Shown here: piece by piece, positions 43,062 through 51,894 of the stretch | Layout of the letters: each line of letters begins with the position of its first letter | Position numbering within the stretch: the first letter of the stretch is position 1 | From: Tritrichomonas foetus | Taxonomy: Eukaryota > Parabasalia > Tritrichomonadida > Tritrichomonadidae | Direction of reading: 5' to 3' | Assembly (NCBI GenBank): GCA_001839685.1 | Contig: MLAK01000661.1 | Span: forward strand, 24,104-88,103 | Length of the DNA: 64,000 bases | Position numbers and translations under genes: made by a program | The notes under the pieces: generated by a model | Told to the model about the DNA's origin: nothing | The model's input: only the letters and a program-made list of their open reading frames with translations | The model's database searches: none

Positions 43062-43592
43062 ATGCCACCCAAAATCGCAGGAATATTTGGAGGAGGAGGC
43101 AACAGAGCCAAGGCTCCAGACTTAAAGAAAATAAGTGACACCAATAATGAAACTATTGATATCGAAAACAGTTTAGGAGACCGCCAATTCGATGAATTAT
43201 TATCTTCCAGAGTGAAAATCGAAGACCCGAAAAAGCCAAAATACATTTTCGCCGCTCTTGAAAAAGCAGACGAGAGAAAAGCAATGGCAGACGAAATGAA
43301 GAATTTATCACTCGAACGAGAAATCAAAAAACTCGAGGAAAAAAATGGGCCATTCATTCGCTATTACACAGATGGACAGCACGAGCCAACAGAAGTTCCG
43401 AAAGAAGAGGCAGAGATTTTGGAAAAAATCCAGGCAGGCGAAATTGAGAAGAAAGAGCCTGAACAAATTGATTTCGAAGGCATGCGGCAGAGATACATGG
43501 AAAGGCTTGAAAACAAAGATATTCTAAAATTGAAATTAAATCAAAAAAGAATGAACTTGATTCTGCATTATGCCGAAATTGCAACACAATAA
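43062..43592 (+). CDS. Small charged protein, possibly NSRP1 (CCDC55)-like
   Basis: The 176-residue protein has DPKKPKYIFAALEKADERKA followed by a charged helix (EREIKKLEE) and a short K/E-rich C-terminal half. This order resembles the NSRP1/DUF2040 domain of nuclear splicing regulators (KPRYIxxLLKxAExRK). The match is short and weak. The N-terminus (IAGIFGGGGNRAKAP) is glycine-rich. Confidence 0.5.
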   Translation: MPPKIAGIFGGGGNRAKAPDLKKISDTNNETIDIENSLGDRQFDELLSSRVKIEDPKKPKYIFAALEKADERKAMADEMKNLSLEREIKKLEEKNGPFIRYYTDGQHEPTEVPKEEAEILEKIQAGEIEKKEPEQIDFEGMRQRYMERLENKDILKLKLNQKRMNLILHYAEIATQ

Positions 43593-44156
43593 TTTTTTCG
43601 ACTTTGTGAATGAATATTTCGTCATATATATTGTTGTTTATTAAATAAATATGTATCAGCACTAGTCATTATTTTTCGTTGTAATTGGATTTATATATAT
43701 ATCATAGCCATCTTTGATAATCCCCACACACGATTAGAATTTCGAAACTTGGATTTTATGGAAATACCAAACCTAGGACAGAGTTGTTGAAAATTCCAAT
43801 AGATAATTTATGAAATAACAGAAAGAATCAATATCACAAAAAGAATCAATATCACAAAAAGAATCAATATCACAAAAAGAATCAATATCACAAAAAGAAT
43901 CAATATCACAAAAAGAATCAATATCACAGAAAGAATTAAAATCACAAAAAGAATCAAAATCACAAAAAGAATCAAAATCACAAAAAGAATCAAAATCACA
44001 AAAAGAATCAAAATCACAGAAAGAATTAAAATCACAAAAAGAATTAAAATCACAAAAAGATTTAAAATCAAAGCAAGATTGACAAAAATAGAACAATGAG
44101 AAGATGTTAAGAGAAATATTTTTTATTAAATTGCAACAAGAACTGTAAGCTGTTTT
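43593..44156. repeat. 18-bp minisatellite (about 14 copies) in an intergenic region
   Basis: From about 43820 to 44080 the unit AATCAATATCACAAAAAG, later AATCAAAATCACAAAAAG or AATTAAAATC..., repeats about 14 times. The array switches variant once (43934) and ends in two AATTAAAATC units. Because the unit is a multiple of three, several frames stay open; the plus frame 43819-44082 reads KESISQ/KESKSQ repeats but has no ATG. Confidence 0.85.
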
Positions 44157-44960
44157 TTATTCTTTGTGAATTTTACTTTTTGTATTTGTTTGTGTTTCTA
44201 TTTCTAACTTCCATGCATTTGTTGAATATAAAAACTTTACAAACAGAATCGCAATTTTCCTTCCAAGCCCTTCAAAGAATCCAATATTGGAATAATTTTC
44301 TTCGGTTTTGATTTTGGTAATTTGAATTCCGCATTTTTTACAAATATACAAAAACTCCTCAACAAGAGTAATGTTAACAAAATGAATTCTTTGTAGATAA
44401 GGAAGCATAGATTTTGAAATAGCTGACAATTTCTTTTGTTTTCCATCAATGAGGGAAATATAATGTTTGTGCAATTGAGAATTCAAATCTGTCCTGATAC
44501 TTTCAAGTTCATCGTTAACAAAATGACTATCCACAATATATTTTCCTTTTGCATGTAATGAAGCAATTAAAAACTTAATCCCTGAATTTTTCTCGTCATA
44601 GAAAAATTGAATATTTGGGAAAACCTTTGGTAACAGTTTTATTTCATTAAAATCTTTGTGCCTTTGATCTACAAATAAAATAAATTCTAATTGGCCTTCT
44701 TTATATTTTTCGTCAAATAAATTGGAGATGTTTTTGAGTTGCTTAACAATAGTTGATATTTGATTATCACATGTGTAAACAACAGAAATTAATATATTTT
44801 GAGTTTCTCCGGAATTTTCAAGATTGGTTTGTCTCTGATTTTTATATTCTTCAAGGAAACCTATATTTTTGAACAAAGACACCAAAAACTTCACAAAGAA
44901 AAGTATAAAGAATAATAAAATGAAAAATAGACAAAATAGGTTGACTTCCACAGAAATCAT
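44157..44960 (-). CDS. Divergent GT2 glycosyltransferase, ALG5-like
   Basis: The 267-residue protein has one N-terminal membrane span (about 8-30) and a cytosolic domain. In that domain, ILISVVYTCDNQ, LEFILFVDQRHKD, FFYDEKNSGIKFLIASLHAK and GKYIVDSHF follow the order of ALG5 (dolichyl-phosphate glucose synthase): PxYNE, VVDDGS, NRGKGGA and the DxD strand. Key acidic pairs are weak here (FVDQ, VDSH), so catalysis is uncertain. ALG5 makes the glucose donor for ER N-glycans. Calls on fold are moderate; function is tentative. It faces the small coiled-coil gene. Confidence 0.5.
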   Translation of the reverse strand: MISVEVNLFCLFFILLFFILFFVKFLVSLFKNIGFLEEYKNQRQTNLENSGETQNILISVVYTCDNQISTIVKQLKNISNLFDEKYKEGQLEFILFVDQRHKDFNEIKLLPKVFPNIQFFYDEKNSGIKFLIASLHAKGKYIVDSHFVNDELESIRTDLNSQLHKHYISLIDGKQKKLSAISKSMLPYLQRIHFVNITLVEEFLYICKKCGIQITKIKTEENYSNIGFFEGLGRKIAILFVKFLYSTNAWKLEIETQTNTKSKIHKE

Positions 44961-45044
44961 TTTTTATTCCTAATTTCTGACATTTTAGAGGTGAATTTTC
45001 TTCAATTCACATTTTTAAACGGACTTTCGTTTTTCGTCATTTGG

Positions 45045-45308
45045 ATGGAAGGAAATATTGACGAAAGATTATTTAAACAGCTCGATACAATCGAAGAACT
45101 TGATTCGCATTATCGAAACACGACCTTGGCTTTAGAAAAACAAGTCGAGGAACTCGAAAACATGCTAAACCATTTACGAAGTCCGCCCGAGCCACAATCA
45201 ACGCGAACAGCACACACTCCAGTTTCCCGTTCCTCTCGAAACTCTAAAATGACGCCAGGGAATATTACATCCAAAAAGAGTCCATTGAAAAAGTCAGGCC
45301 GCCAATAA
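45045..45308 (+). CDS. Small coiled-coil protein, 87 aa
   Basis: The ATG at 45045 (MEGNIDERLFKQLD) was chosen since the upstream part of the frame opens only with a GTG and carries the promoter element TTTTTAAACGGAC (about 45012-45024). A coiled coil (EELDSHYRNTTLALEKQVEE) is followed by a basic, S/T/P-rich tail. I do not recognise the family. Confidence 0.6.
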   Translation: MEGNIDERLFKQLDTIEELDSHYRNTTLALEKQVEELENMLNHLRSPPEPQSTRTAHTPVSRSSRNSKMTPGNITSKKSPLKKSGRQ

Positions 45309-45644
45309 TTCTATACAATAGTTGATATACATTGTACAGTATTTTTTGTTCATATAGTTTGTTTAAAAAAAAGTCTATGTTAATAATTTTATATATCATT
45401 TTTTCACTTTCTAACAAATAAAATCATGTTTATCGTTTTTTACACAGTTAATATAATTTCTATTTCTCTGATAAACATAATTTTCTTACGATGTTTCCAA
45501 AAAAATCATGTTTTTCATGAAATCCATATTGATAATTAAAAAGTTCAAGTTTTTCTGAACATTGGCCATATTGAGAAAGAAAAAGTTTGCAATCTAGATG
45601 TAAATTTCACACGTTTATTTTTTTATATTTTGGGAAATAAATCA
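45309..45644. other. Intergenic
   Basis: AT-rich spacer with no gene. ACGTTTATT lies at about 45611, some 30 bases before the next ATG. Confidence 0.45.
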
Positions 45645-47162
45645 ATGAGCGAAATTGATTTCGATATTATCGGCAATCCTTCACACAGCGATTTTATTAA
45701 CCAGATTCAAGATGCCCCAGAACTTGTCGGAATCGAAAATGTATCACGCTTTTTTGATGTTGCATTATCCAACTTCACGAAAAAACGAACAGTTACTCAC
45801 AAAAGAGGAAAAGCAATTTTGATTGCAGTTATTACAATTCTACAAAACAATACATACAGATCAATATTTATCGATAATGGAAATTTGTTATCACTTCCGT
45901 ATGGCATCGAAGAATATGCAGATTTAATTTTTGATTTACTTCACATATTTGTTACACAGGATTCATATGTATTTGATAGCGTCCTTGCGGAAAAATTGGC
46001 ATTACAGATTCCATTTTCACCATCTAAATCTTTAATACTAATCGCAAAATATGGTGAAAAATTTAGCTCACTTGAACATCCTTGGGACATTCTTGATTTA
46101 TTATTTTACCATTCCTCTAAATTTGTCGGGAAAGAAACAGCTATTGACTATATTAAGCTATTAACGTATCTTTGTCGCAGAAAAGAACGGTATAATGAAT
46201 ATAGATCAATGCAATGTTTTGATACGATCGCAATTGCATTTCTCAAATCCAAAGATGTCGAAATTTTGAAAGCTGCATATTGCAGCCTTATTTCAATTTC
46301 GAATAAAAGTGACAAATGTCGTAGCAAAGAATGTCTTGATCGATTTCCAATTAATTCGGTTTTAAGTCATCTTCAATCATCAAATGAAGATCTTGTTTCT
46401 CATGCCTTACAATTTTTGTTGTCTTATGAATTAACAAATGATAAAATTTTAGCACAGCTTATTAAATTGAATACTACTAGCGCTACTCTTGCGTTAATGA
46501 AGCTTTGCGAAAATCAAAAGAATGCGCTTTATATGGCAAACAATGATTCTTGGTTAAAATATGCACTTCCAACCACTTTGGAATCATTAAAACTGATTTA
46601 TTGCTTATTGAATCATAAACAAATTCAAAAAAAGTTTATTTCTTCACAAAACTTTTTAAATTTCTTGGTGTTGTCATCCAATAATGCAAGTAAAGAAATT
46701 CTTGTTCTTATTCTTGGTATACTGAAGCAATTACCTTTAACATCGCAAAAAATAACTGAATTAGAAAAAAAGAAATTCTTTTCAAATATCGTACAAAGTG
46801 CAGATAATTGCAATTGTGAACTTTCAGATCAAGCAAGATATAATATCTTCGAAATAGTTGCGCAGTATCAATATACTAAAGAACTAATAGGTGTTTGTGA
46901 ATGTGCTGTAACAGAAATCTTGGAAATGGAATCATTAAGTTCTGAAGCTTTTCGTCTCGTTTTGTTACTTTGCCGTTATCCAGAATGTGTACGAGTTATG
47001 AGAAAAGATGGGCTTGTTGATTTTTACACTAAGCATATGAAGAACTCGAAAATGAAAAAGAGAGCTCAAATCTTTTTGGAAACAATCCCTGATGATTATG
47101 GTGATGATGATGACTATAATGAAGAAGATTATGAAAATGCAGGATATACATATTCCGATTAA
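45645..47162 (+). CDS. Armadillo/HEAT-like helical protein, 505 aa
   Basis: The first ATG is at 45645 (MSEIDFDIIGNPSH); five upstream codons start only from TTG. The protein consists of repeated helix pairs such as EILKAAYCSLISISNKSDK, EILVLILGILKQLPLTSQKI and LSSEAFRLVLLLCRYPECVR, typical of armadillo folds. The C-terminus is acidic with DDYGDDDDYNEEDYENAGY. Ring-like scaffold proteins of this type are common and the family cannot be named. It probably binds proteins. Confidence 0.6.
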   Translation: MSEIDFDIIGNPSHSDFINQIQDAPELVGIENVSRFFDVALSNFTKKRTVTHKRGKAILIAVITILQNNTYRSIFIDNGNLLSLPYGIEEYADLIFDLLHIFVTQDSYVFDSVLAEKLALQIPFSPSKSLILIAKYGEKFSSLEHPWDILDLLFYHSSKFVGKETAIDYIKLLTYLCRRKERYNEYRSMQCFDTIAIAFLKSKDVEILKAAYCSLISISNKSDKCRSKECLDRFPINSVLSHLQSSNEDLVSHALQFLLSYELTNDKILAQLIKLNTTSATLALMKLCENQKNALYMANNDSWLKYALPTTLESLKLIYCLLNHKQIQKKFISSQNFLNFLVLSSNNASKEILVLILGILKQLPLTSQKITELEKKKFFSNIVQSADNCNCELSDQARYNIFEIVAQYQYTKELIGVCECAVTEILEMESLSSEAFRLVLLLCRYPECVRVMRKDGLVDFYTKHMKNSKMKKRAQIFLETIPDDYGDDDDYNEEDYENAGYTYSD

Positions 47163-47335
47163 AGTTGGATTGATGACTTTGTTTTATCTTATACAACGTT
47201 TGTTATTAAAATAGATTTCGAAATTTTTTCATTATTATTTATTTTTTCCATTTCAATATAAATATGGGATTGAATAAAGATGAAAAAATAATAAAAACTG
47301 ATTGTGTTAAGAAAAAATTGGAAATTAAGAAATAA

Positions 47336-47371
<36 letters not shown>

Positions 47372-47452
47372 CTAATAGTCCAGGTATTTAAAAAAACAGG
47401 AATTTTGATTTGAAATATAAATTTTCGTTATTTCATCAACATTTCCAAAAAT
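47163..47452. repeat. Intergenic with (AAT)n microsatellite
   Basis: About 12 AAT triplets at 47337-47371 between the convergent armadillo and 7TM genes. Confidence 0.85.
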
Positions 47453-48682
47453 TTAGAGATTACTCTGCTCATCTTGGTTTTCTGAAGAAGATTCGTCATC
47501 AATACTGAGTTGAATATCTTCTGTTTCACCTACAATTTCCATTGTATTCATGGATTTTCTACCTTTAAATAGTAGTGGTAAATGTATTTCAATAAAAATC
47601 AACGTAATAATTGTTGGAAACAAATGCTGTTCAAAGAAATCAAATGCAATATTTCCATATGATGTACTCAACGATATAACACATTTTGAAAACATTATAA
47701 TTAATTCCAAAATCATTAAAAATAAATATATTTGAAGGAGTTTGTTTTCTTTAATATTTCTAAAATAGATAGGTCTTGTAATAATGTAGAATAAATATAT
47801 TAAAATCGAAATTTTATACAAAACAGAGAAAAATGACATCACTGAACCAAAAATGAAACTGTCATTTCCAAAAATTAAACAACCTTTTGATAATTCTGAC
47901 ACAGCTTCATATAAAATTTGTAAGAAAGAAACGATTACAACGAATAAAACAAAATATCTATCAGTTGATATCGTAATAAATAGTAAAAGTGCTGCAAAAA
48001 TGACTTCAGGGAATACTCCTTTTAATAAACAATTGATAAAATAGGAAGAAAAATTATTATTAAAATATGGGAAAGGAAGATTAGTGAAAACAGCTAACAT
48101 TAAAGCACAAAGGGAGATAACAATTTCATATTTTTGTTCATTTTGTGAAAATAATAAAAATGAAAAGCATGAAGTAAGAAAGACTAAAATGCAACAAATT
48201 GAAACAAAAATTCGAATAATAAAAATAGTTTTCCCGAATTCTGGGGAAGATTGAATAACTTGGAAATTAGCGTCCTGTATTAAACTAGTATTACTGATTA
48301 AAACTTGAACTGTAAGAAATTCATAAGATGTAAAATCTGTGGAGAAAATTTTATAAGAGCCAGCTCTTCCTTGAAAAGTTTTGTGATGAGAGACAGTTTC
48401 ATTGCCATAAAGCTGTTCACAATGTACAGTTGAATCAATGGCAAAATTCGGGCTGGGATAATTATTGGCAGTGAAATCAAGAAATATTGAAGTGCGAATA
48501 TGATGTTTAGGTACTTTTGGAATTGTATAAATCAAACTAGCTGCAGTTGAAGAAGAAAAGTCAGGAATTGCGGAAAAGGTTTCAATAGAATGGCAAGAAT
48601 CGAAATTGGCAAAGAGAAAAATGGCACATATGATAAATGAGAATGCAAAAATCATAGAAGAAAAGATATTCATATGGAGCAA
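47453..48682 (-). CDS. Multi-span membrane protein with luminal domain (7TM-like)
   Basis: The 409-residue protein has a signal anchor at about 7-27. A beta-rich luminal domain with four or five N-glycosylation motifs (to residue 150) follows, then about seven hydrophobic spans from about 160 to 375. The tail is acidic with DIQLSIDDESSSENQDE. The plan is like the gene at 41544, with less similar sequence. It may be a TMEM181/Wntless-type trafficking or sensing protein. ATGs at 48682 and 48673 are both possible starts. Confidence 0.55.
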   Translation of the reverse strand: MLHMNIFSSMIFAFSFIICAIFLFANFDSCHSIETFSAIPDFSSSTAASLIYTIPKVPKHHIRTSIFLDFTANNYPSPNFAIDSTVHCEQLYGNETVSHHKTFQGRAGSYKIFSTDFTSYEFLTVQVLISNTSLIQDANFQVIQSSPEFGKTIFIIRIFVSICCILVFLTSCFSFLLFSQNEQKYEIVISLCALMLAVFTNLPFPYFNNNFSSYFINCLLKGVFPEVIFAALLLFITISTDRYFVLFVVIVSFLQILYEAVSELSKGCLIFGNDSFIFGSVMSFFSVLYKISILIYLFYIITRPIYFRNIKENKLLQIYLFLMILELIIMFSKCVISLSTSYGNIAFDFFEQHLFPTIITLIFIEIHLPLLFKGRKSMNTMEIVGETEDIQLSIDDESSSENQDEQSNL

Positions 48683-48795
48683 GAAAAAATGTTGATGAAA
48701 ATATCGATTTTTAGGTTTGGGATTTTTTTGCTTGAGATAGTTGACGATATTTTAAAATCATCATCTTGAGATAATTTGTAAAAGAAAACAACGAG

Positions 48796-48866
48796 TCGCT
48801 GGTAGTGTAATGGTATCATGTAGGATTGTCGTTCCTGTGACCCGGGTTCGATTCCCGGCCAGCGAG
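48796..48866 (+). tRNA. tRNA-Asp (GUC)
   Basis: The 71-base gene folds as a full cloverleaf. The 7-bp acceptor stem is TCGCTGG with CCAGCGA, and the D arm has GTGTAATGGTATCAT. The anticodon stem TAGGA/TCCTG has loop TTGTCGT, anticodon GTC. The T arm is CCGGG-TTCGATT-CCCGG. The discriminator is G, as usual for Asp. No intron. An internal B box GGTTCGATTCC is at 48845-48855 and a T6 terminator at 48868-48873. Confidence 0.95.
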
Positions 48867-48867
48867 C

Positions 48868-48873
48868 TTTTTT
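48868..48873 (+). terminator. Pol III terminator of tRNA-Asp
   Basis: A run of six T begins one base past the discriminator base, followed by further T-rich sequence. Confidence 0.8.
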
Positions 48874-50100
48874 ATTTATTTTTTTTTTTTTCCTTAACAT
48901 TAATGGATGAGTTTTTGCAATTATAATTGCTATAAATTAGAAAAACATATGTACAATTGGAGTGGCTCTACTTTACAACCATTAATGAGAACAAATAAAG
49001 AAGGAATAATGGAAACCATTACTTTTACCAATTAGTTTTATGATTAAAAGAAAATTTCACTTACACTTTAATAACAAAATTTTCAATCACATGAATCTGA
49101 GATGAATATAAATAATTACAATCAGAGGCATGATTTGTGTACCAAATAAAAGCATTAAAGCGATAGTTGGAGAATGAATGAAGATAGAGAAATAAATGAG
49201 GAAAATGTGAATGTCATATGAATATAATATTAATGAGAGACTATAGGGTGTGTAATAAAGAACTAATTGAGTGACCTAATGTTAAGCCACATTATAATTT
49301 ATATCATTGTATTATATGGAATTGATGCAGTGAGGATGATATTAATATATTGGTGAGAAAGTTAAGAGAAATATAGTTTCACGATCATTTAAGACCATAA
49401 TAAAGTCAACTCTCTATAAAGATTCGAATTCTTATATTCCACCTCAAACAATGTTAGAAATCACCTTAGTAAGAGAGAATGGGGTCTAAGCAAGGTTCAG
49501 TGAAATGCCAAGAAAGCAGACTTTTTAAGGAGGAAGGCGAATTATAAGAGAAAAATTGAAGACCAAGTTTGATTTTTCCAAGGTTACTAAACTCAATGTC
49601 CGATGTATTGTTTCTGTTTTATTGCATTTTTTTAGCCATAAAAAGACTTGCTGCTTTGTATCATTATCTCTAACCATTAGAAATCTACGTAATTCGAAGA
49701 ACCAACGTGAAGATCACACAAATTATGCTTGTCTTACCTTGTGGAATCGGATAAATAAGATTTTTTGCACAATATAAAATACATATTATAATCATAAGAA
49801 AAAGTATTTGGAAATAAAAGTTAATTAGAAAGAAAAGAAGAAAAGATAATTAGAAAGAAGTGATGAAGACAATCAAGAGTATCCGGAATGATTTGTATTT
49901 GATGATCTACGAAAAGGTAAACAATTTGATATTACATCTGATAGAGGAAAAAATAATAATGATCGTCAACACCAATCGATTGTCGTTCTTATCCATGATA
50001 AAATAGTTGATTCACTTGGTGAATTGGAGTTTTCCAGGTAGAGCCTATAATCTTAATCATAAAGTTAGAATTGTACAAAAAAATATATATTGTCACAAAA
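48874..50100. other. Mostly non-coding, decayed region
   Basis: About 1.2 kb with irregular base use. A 73-codon frame at 49556-49777 has basic, T-rich content (HTNYACLTLWNRINK) but no known family. The 50-codon open fragment 49892-50041 (FVFDDLRKGKQFDITSDRGK and following) is preceded by an in-frame stop and looks like part of a dead gene. Confidence 0.4.
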
Positions 50101-50492
50101 AATGACGTGAGGTTACTTTTCCTTTTTAAAAATAATATTAAGAAGCAAGGAAATAAACAGGATTAGAAAACCAACTATGCCAGAAACCACCATTCTTATC
50201 TTGTGCAATACATCATCTAAATAATTACTGTCTACAATTTTTACTACATTTGTGTTAATACTATAATGATGTAAGTCAATGTCATAAACATGTAAATATT
50301 CACTATAAATAACTGTTTCTGACATAACTTGCTGAGATTGCGAATATTTCTATTATTATTGAGCAAGATATCCTATTGGATAGTGATCCAACAAAATATA
50401 AAAAGAAGAGGCTAAAGGGATTTAGCTACCAAGAAATAACAAAAGAGACAATAGTTCTTGATCATGAAAAGGCCAAAGAAATAACCAATTAA
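49892..50492 (+). pseudogene. Possible decayed gene fragments
   Basis: Two uninterrupted plus-strand pieces have protein-like composition but no start codon. The first is 49892-50041 (QSIVVLIHDKIVDSLGELEF). The second is 50328-50492 (DPTKYKKKRLKGFSYQEITK, ending IVLDHEKAKEITN). They could be parts of one broken gene, with the parent unknown. Confidence 0.35.
50113..50325 (-). CDS. Small single-span membrane protein, doubtful
   Basis: Seventy residues with one C-terminal membrane span (VVSGIVGFLILFISLLLNII) and a KKEK end. It may be the tail of a lost surface-protein gene or a small tail-anchored protein. It lies between the two decayed plus-strand fragments, so its reality is uncertain. Confidence 0.3.
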   Translation of the reverse strand: MSETVIYSEYLHVYDIDLHHYSINTNVVKIVDSNYLDDVLHKIRMVVSGIVGFLILFISLLLNIIFKKEK

Positions 50493-50708
50493 ATTAACCT
50501 CAAAAATTGCTTAGAAATTTTATTTGCTATGGCAGCCAATATATTAGGTTATCTGAAGATTTTTTATTTATTATTCGAAAATAGCCATATCATTGTTTTA
50601 TATGTAAAGAACTTTATTTTACTGAAAAATTAATTGGATTATTATCGAATACTTCGTTTACTTGCATATACTGCCTGATAAATAAATGTAAATTAATGAG
50701 CTGTTGAA

Positions 50709-51482
50709 TCAAACGTATATCATCTTTTTAGTCATTCCACCATCAATTACAAAGTTTTGACCTGTTATAAAGCCTGCTTTTTCTGATGCTAGATAGAGAA
50801 TCATATTCGAAATATCTAAGGGTTCACCAACTCTTCCAACAGGATGCTGGCTGTGATCTTCTTCAGTGAGTTTTTCTTGTTCTCCACCCGGTCTCCACTT
50901 TTCGGAAGATACATCAATCCATCCTGGACTTATTGCATTCACGCGAATTCCTTTTTCACCAAGTGAAATACTCATTGAATGGGTTAAAGCAACAATTCCT
51001 CCTTTAGATGCTGAATAGCCTTCTGTTCCAGATTCTGACATCAAAGCACGCGTAGATGCAATATTTATGATACTGCTTCCTTTTGGCATGTGCGGAAATG
51101 CAAATTTAGCACACATAAAAGTGCCACGAAGATTAACTGCAATCAATCTATCGAATTTTTCCATAGTTCTATCAAATATATTGGCTGCCAAAGCATTCGG
51201 ATTAGCCGCATCATTGACAAGAACGTCAATTTTTCCACTATTTGAAACAACTTTTTCAATCATTGATTTAACTGAATTTTCATCAGAAACATCACATTCA
51301 ATTGGGTAAAGATTACCAGAATGAATTGCTTCTGCTTCTACTTTCAGTTGATCAATTGCAGATTTATCAATATCAATAACATAAACATTAGCACCTTGTT
51401 TTAAGAATTCTAATGTAGTACACTTTCCAATTCCTTTGGCACCACCAGTAATGATGATGCTTTTTCCAAGAAATTCACTCAT
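50709..51482 (-). CDS. Short-chain dehydrogenase/reductase (SDR)
   Basis: The 257-residue protein is a classical SDR. The Rossmann motif TGGAKGIG is at 12-19. Its acidic residue D37 after beta 2 (VIDID) favours NAD(H). N90-D91-A92-A93 stands in for the usual NNAG. The catalytic S143, Y156 and K160 are in place (YSASK), and a PGW follows. The closest feel is bacterial 3-ketoacyl reductase or sugar dehydrogenase-like enzymes, and lateral gene transfer is common in parabasalids. Substrate unknown. The protein is intact and the length is typical. Confidence 0.85.
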   Translation of the reverse strand: MSEFLGKSIIITGGAKGIGKCTTLEFLKQGANVYVIDIDKSAIDQLKVEAEAIHSGNLYPIECDVSDENSVKSMIEKVVSNSGKIDVLVNDAANPNALAANIFDRTMEKFDRLIAVNLRGTFMCAKFAFPHMPKGSSIINIASTRALMSESGTEGYSASKGGIVALTHSMSISLGEKGIRVNAISPGWIDVSSEKWRPGGEQEKLTEEDHSQHPVGRVGEPLDISNMILYLASEKAGFITGQNFVIDGGMTKKMIYV

Positions 51483-51894
51483 TGCTGAAAAAAAAAAAAT
51501 GAAATCATTTTATGAAAAAGTGAACATACGATTAAATTCGATTGAATAAATTTATCGTATATCTCTCAAAAATTGTGAAGCAAAAAATGTTGATCACTTC
51601 CCGAATTCCATTTCCGATAAATTGACTCAGATACATTCTCAACAACTATATATCATTCTCCATATTCCAAGTTGTGGTGGTAGGAGTGCACTTGAAAATA
51701 CTGCTATCAAAATATCTAAATATCATACAAAAAAATAATGATATATAAGAATGAGTTCAAAATAAAAACAATTTACATGAAGAATATTTTTTTTGTGATG
51801 ATAAACAATCTCGTATAAAATCTAGCTAGAAATTATGTTGAGCAATTATGTTGAATATTGCTCAATTAAATCCGTCAAAATTAATAATCAATAA
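51483..51894. other. Intergenic
   Basis: About 410 bp, no gene seen. A run of 11 A lies just before the SDR start. Confidence 0.5.

Noticed and set aside
43820..44080. CRISPR-like array
   Set aside because: The 18-bp units are directly adjacent, without unique spacers, and the genome is eukaryotic. It is a minisatellite.
48796..48866. tRNA-Gly
   Set aside because: D and T arms look like tRNA-Gly, but the anticodon loop TTGTCGT centres on GTC, which is Asp.
49556..49777. 73-codon ORF as a gene
   Set aside because: No family match, no promoter element, and located in a region of decayed fragments.
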